From Rivularia sp963920925 (GTDB taxonomy: Bacteria; Cyanobacteriota; Cyanobacteriia; Cyanobacteriales; Nostocaceae), in contig NZ_CAWUDI010000019.1 in the NCBI RefSeq assembly GCF_963920925.1, positions 76,379-140,378 of the forward strand: 64,000 nt of DNA, given 5' to 3'. Shown here piece after piece: positions 63,557 to 64,000 of this stretch. Every line of letters begins with the position of its first letter. The stretch's first letter is position 1. The position numbers were made by a program, and so were the translations under genes. The notes beneath the pieces are model-generated. The model ran no database searches. It was given only the letters and a program-made list of their open reading frames with translations, and was not told the DNA's origin.

Positions 63557-64000
63557 TTAATAATTGAAATGCCAATTAAGTAAACATCTAATTCTGAAAT
63601 TATCAAAGTTTCTGAATCCATATCCTGAACGTTTAATAAGTTTTAGTTTATTGTTAATACCTTCAACTACACCACTAGTTGTATTATTATCAAAGTAAGC
63701 GATTATTTCGTCTAGCCAGCGAATAATTGTTTTTTGACTAACTGGAAAATATTTTTTTGCTCTTAATAGCCATATACCCATTTTAAACAGTCCTATTAAC
63801 CAATCATTTGTTTCATTAAAAATTATTCGTATTTTTTCCTTTAGTTCATGCATAATTTTGAGAATAGGAGATACTTTTTTAACTTGATTAAGTTTATTGG
63901 TTTGTTCTTCCTTTAATTTTGATTCATTTTTTAATAAAGCATACTTACAGCAGATTGCAGTTTTATGAGGTACAGTAACAGCAATTAGTAAACCAGTTTT
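63557..64000 (-). CDS. ISL3-family transposase, C-terminal part, cut by window edge
   Basis: The minus-strand frame is open from the window edge to the stop at 63557. It reads KYALLKNESKLKEEQTNKLN, then VSPILKIMHELKEKIRIIFN, LFKMGIWLLRAKKYFP and the ISL3 end TTSGVVEGINNKLKLIKRSG with FRNFDNFRIRCLLNWHF. The first methionine commonly picked (63851) is internal. The region before KYALLKNE (KTGLLIAVTVPHKTAIC) does not look like standard ISL3, so the copy may be chimeric or damaged upstream. Confidence 0.85.
   Translation of the reverse strand, partial: KTGLLIAVTVPHKTAICCKYALLKNESKLKEEQTNKLNQVKKVSPILKIMHELKEKIRIIFNETNDWLIGLFKMGIWLLRAKKYFPVSQKTIIRWLDEIIAYFDNNTTSGVVEGINNKLKLIKRSGYGFRNFDNFRIRCLLNWHFNY

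Overview
The window looks like chromosomal DNA of a filamentous, probably heterocyst-forming cyanobacterium (Nostocales type). The evidence is: scattered HIP1 octamers (GCGATCGC); an ndhA-ndhI-ndhG-ndhE cluster with a cyanobacterial NAD kinase; a PatA-CheY-CheW-MCP-CheA taxis operon; several Uma2-family genes; ModB-ModC coded as one chain; cyanobacterial AAA-like and NACHT proteins; and abundant heptameric short tandem repeats (STRRs) and palindromic intergenic repeats. Base composition is AT-rich, with one clearly more GC-rich gene at 11.8-12.8 kb. I cannot name the species from sequence alone.

Layout. 0-7.6 kb: cytochrome bd oxidase genes (cydB cut by the window edge, then cydA), a persulfide-dioxygenase-like hydrolase, an HD-domain protein, a decayed Cache/cyclase-type sensor, and a fibrillin-like gene between two inverted copies of a small repeat element. 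8-17 kb: ordinary accessory enzymes (tandem ABM protein, SDR, GNAT, SMP-30, Tat-exported hydrolase, KefB-like antiporter, Uma2, sucrase/ferredoxin-like). 18-23.7 kb: a broken HAD hydrolase, GNAT, YbjN-like gene, a three-gene coiled-coil cassette and an atzG-atzE amidase pair. 23.7-27.2 kb: a NACHT/HEAT NLR-like gene followed by two small proteins sharing one C-terminal domain. The NACHT C-terminus and the first small protein's N-terminus carry the same short motif, which makes this the most interesting locus of the window. 27-38.2 kb: AbgT and GltS transporters, three more Uma2 genes, a pentapeptide protein, pterin dehydratase, DUF427, a coupled Uma2 / 43-aa ORF / HicB set, and a decayed molybdate transporter (modA, modBC). 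38.4-46.7 kb: the taxis operon. 47.7-54.1 kb: tRNA-Leu(UAG), alr, HNH nuclease, DHH phosphoesterase, sixA, citrate synthase. 54.8-58.9 kb: ndhAIGE-nadK. 59-64 kb: repeats, a 4-TM holin-like protein, two damaged AAA-like genes and the end of an ISL3-type transposase.

Two themes run across the window. First, gene decay: modA, modC, the HAD hydrolase, an AraC regulator and the Cache sensor each carry in-frame stop codons but mostly no frameshifts, so decay is recent. Second, repeat invasion: palindromic repeats that are otherwise intergenic also lie in frame inside four reading frames (AtzE, HAD, ModBC, AAA-like), comparable in principle to the coding palindromic elements known from Rickettsia.

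All function calls come from reading the sequence; no database search was run.
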